5,333 nucleotides of DNA from Gammaproteobacteria bacterium. Its GTDB lineage: Bacteria > Pseudomonadota > Gammaproteobacteria > Pseudomonadales > Azotimanducaceae. Of the stretch, positions 4,180 through 5,333 are shown piece after piece. The stretch's first letter is position 1. Each line of letters opens with the position of its first letter. Both the position numbers and the translations under genes were made by a program. The stretch is from contig JAPOYW010000326.1 of the NCBI GenBank assembly GCA_026706425.1, positions 1-5,333 on the forward strand, given 5' to 3'. The notes under the pieces are model-generated. The model was given only the letters and a program-made list of their open reading frames with translations, was not told the origin of the DNA and did not search any database.

Positions 4180-5333
4180 CTGGTGCGGAAGTTCTCGCGC
4201 TCTTGATGATCGTCGCGTTCATCGGGCTCGTCTTCTCGGGCTACCCGATCGCCTGGGTGCTGGGGGGGCTCGCGGTCGTGTTCACGGTGTTCGCGATCGT
4301 CTTTCAGGTGGACTTCGCGATCCCGACGAACGTCGACTGGTTCTACACCTCGATGACCGTCGATCGCATCTGGGATGTGATGGAGAACTGGGTGCTGGTG
4401 GCGTTGCCCATGTTCATCTTCATGGGCGTGCTGCTCGACCGTTCCGGCATCGCACGCAGCCTGCTCACCGGCTTCGCGCGCCTGCTCGGCCCGGTGCGCG
4501 GCGGCCTCGCCATCACGGTGACCATCATCGGCGTCCTCCTCGCCGCGTCCACCGGGATCATCGGCGCCTCGGTGGTGCTGCTCGGTCTGCTCGGATTGCC
4601 GGCGATGCTGGAGCACGGCTACGACAAACGCCTGGCGTCCGGGACGGTGTGCGCCGTGGGCACGCTGGGCATCCTCATTCCGCCGAGCATCATGCTGGTC
4701 GTGATGGCCGACCGCATGTCCATGAGCGTCGGCGATCTCTTTCTCGGCGCGGTGTTTCCCGGCGTCCTGCTGGGGGGCCTGTACATCGTCTATTTGCTGG
4801 CCATCGGCTGGTTCAAACCGGGACACGCCCCGGCCGTTCGGGCGGAACCCATGACCCTGCGCGCGGCGTGGGACCTGACCTTGGCGGTGGTTCCTGCGGC
4901 ACTGCTGATCCTGGCGGTACTCGGCAGCATCTTCTTCGGCCTGGCGACGCCGACGGAGGCCGCCGGCGTGGGTGCCGGCGGCGCGCTGCTGCTGGCGGCG
5001 CTCAAGGGTTCCGTCAACCGCAAGATGATGGCGGAAGTCGTGGAGGAGACTTCCCGCACGTCGGCGTTCATCTTCGGCGCCATCATCGGCGCGGTCTGCT
5101 TCACGCTGGTGCTGCGCGGCCTCGGCGGCGATGAACTGATCGAACGCGCGTTGCTCGGCCTGCCGTTCGGACCGACGGGGATCGTCGTGTGCATCCTGAT
5201 CGCCACGTTCATCCTCGGCTTCTTCCTCGACTGGCTCGAACTCACGCTCATCATCCTGCCGCTGATCGAACCCGTGGTACGCACATTGGGGTTCGATCCG
5301 GTGTGGTTCACGGTGATGTTCGCCGTGTGCCTG
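4176..5333 (+). CDS. dctM: TRAP transporter large permease, DctM family (3' end outside window)
   Basis: The large membrane subunit that carries the substrate, driven by an ion (usually sodium) gradient. The frame opens at GTG 4176-4178, overlapping the dctQ stop as GTGA, and remains open to the window end. There are 386 codons here, and family size suggests roughly 50-60 more. Motifs in order: GYPIAW (22-27), PMFIFMGVLLDRSGIA (78-93), TVTIIGVLLAASTGIIGAS (114-132), GTLGILIPPSIMLVVMAD (162-179, the first hairpin region), GLATPTEAAGVGAGGA (255-270) and FFLDWLELTLIILPL (349-363, the second hairpin region). Many hydrophobic segments fill the rest. There is only a weak GGACGGG Shine-Dalgarno (4164-4170), so coupling to dctQ translation is likely. 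Long minus-strand frames across this gene are antisense shadows. Confidence 0.93.
   Translation, partial: MTGAEVLALLMIVAFIGLVFSGYPIAWVLGGLAVVFTVFAIVFQVDFAIPTNVDWFYTSMTVDRIWDVMENWVLVALPMFIFMGVLLDRSGIARSLLTGFARLLGPVRGGLAITVTIIGVLLAASTGIIGASVVLLGLLGLPAMLEHGYDKRLASGTVCAVGTLGILIPPSIMLVVMADRMSMSVGDLFLGAVFPGVLLGGLYIVYLLAIGWFKPGHAPAVRAEPMTLRAAWDLTLAVVPAALLILAVLGSIFFGLATPTEAAGVGAGGALLLAALKGSVNRKMMAEVVEETSRTSAFIFGAIIGAVCFTLVLRGLGGDELIERALLGLPFGPTGIVVCILIATFILGFFLDWLELTLIILPLIEPVVRTLGFDPVWFTVMFAVCL

Noticed and set aside
4155..4826. A 223-codon minus-strand frame rich in His, Asp, Glu and Gln
   Set aside because: It is the antisense shadow of the hydrophobic dctM gene; the composition is the mirror of membrane-protein codons.
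1..5333. CRISPR array, tRNA, rRNA, insertion sequence ends or phage attachment site
   Set aside because: No regular repeat-spacer pattern, RNA gene signature, transposase or terminal inverted repeats are visible on either strand.

Overview
The window looks like part of a GC-rich bacterial chromosome, most likely from a pseudomonadote (proteobacterium) or a similar Gram-negative. The basis is strong G/C preference at third codon positions, a periplasmic-type TRAP transporter and Sec-type signal peptides. This is an inference from gene content; no marker gene is present to place it more precisely.

Layout from left to right. (1) Positions 1-927, plus strand: a D-2-hydroxyacid dehydrogenase whose extreme N-terminus probably lies upstream of the window. 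(2) Positions 994-1944, plus strand: an apparently exported cyclase-family (PF04199) hydrolase. A one-base frameshift near 1757-1765 throws its conserved C-terminal segment (about 1763-1933) into another frame. (3) Positions 1941-2397, minus strand: a two-gene type II toxin-antitoxin module, with an upstream ribbon-helix-helix antitoxin overlapping a RelE/ParE-like toxin. In front of the antitoxin is a perfect 11-bp inverted repeat that overlaps the likely -10 box. (4) From 2543 to the window end, plus strand: a compact TRAP transporter operon, dctP-dctQ-dctM. The genes are coupled tightly (2-nt gap, then GTGA overlap), all three use non-ATG starts, and dctM runs off the right edge.

A working picture, which is inference: the exported hydrolase would act on a ring or amide compound in the periplasm. 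The TakP-like binding protein would capture a small 2-keto or 2-hydroxy acid, DctQM would import it, and the cytoplasmic dehydrogenase would interconvert keto and hydroxy acid. The toxin-antitoxin pair sits between the enzyme genes and the transporter on the opposite strand, probably as an accessory insertion. I see no rRNA, tRNA, CRISPR array, insertion sequence or phage gene. No stretch above 300 bases lacks a gene. I did not find a clearly new system. The points most worth checking are the frameshifted hydrolase with its altered metal motif and the operator architecture of the toxin-antitoxin module.
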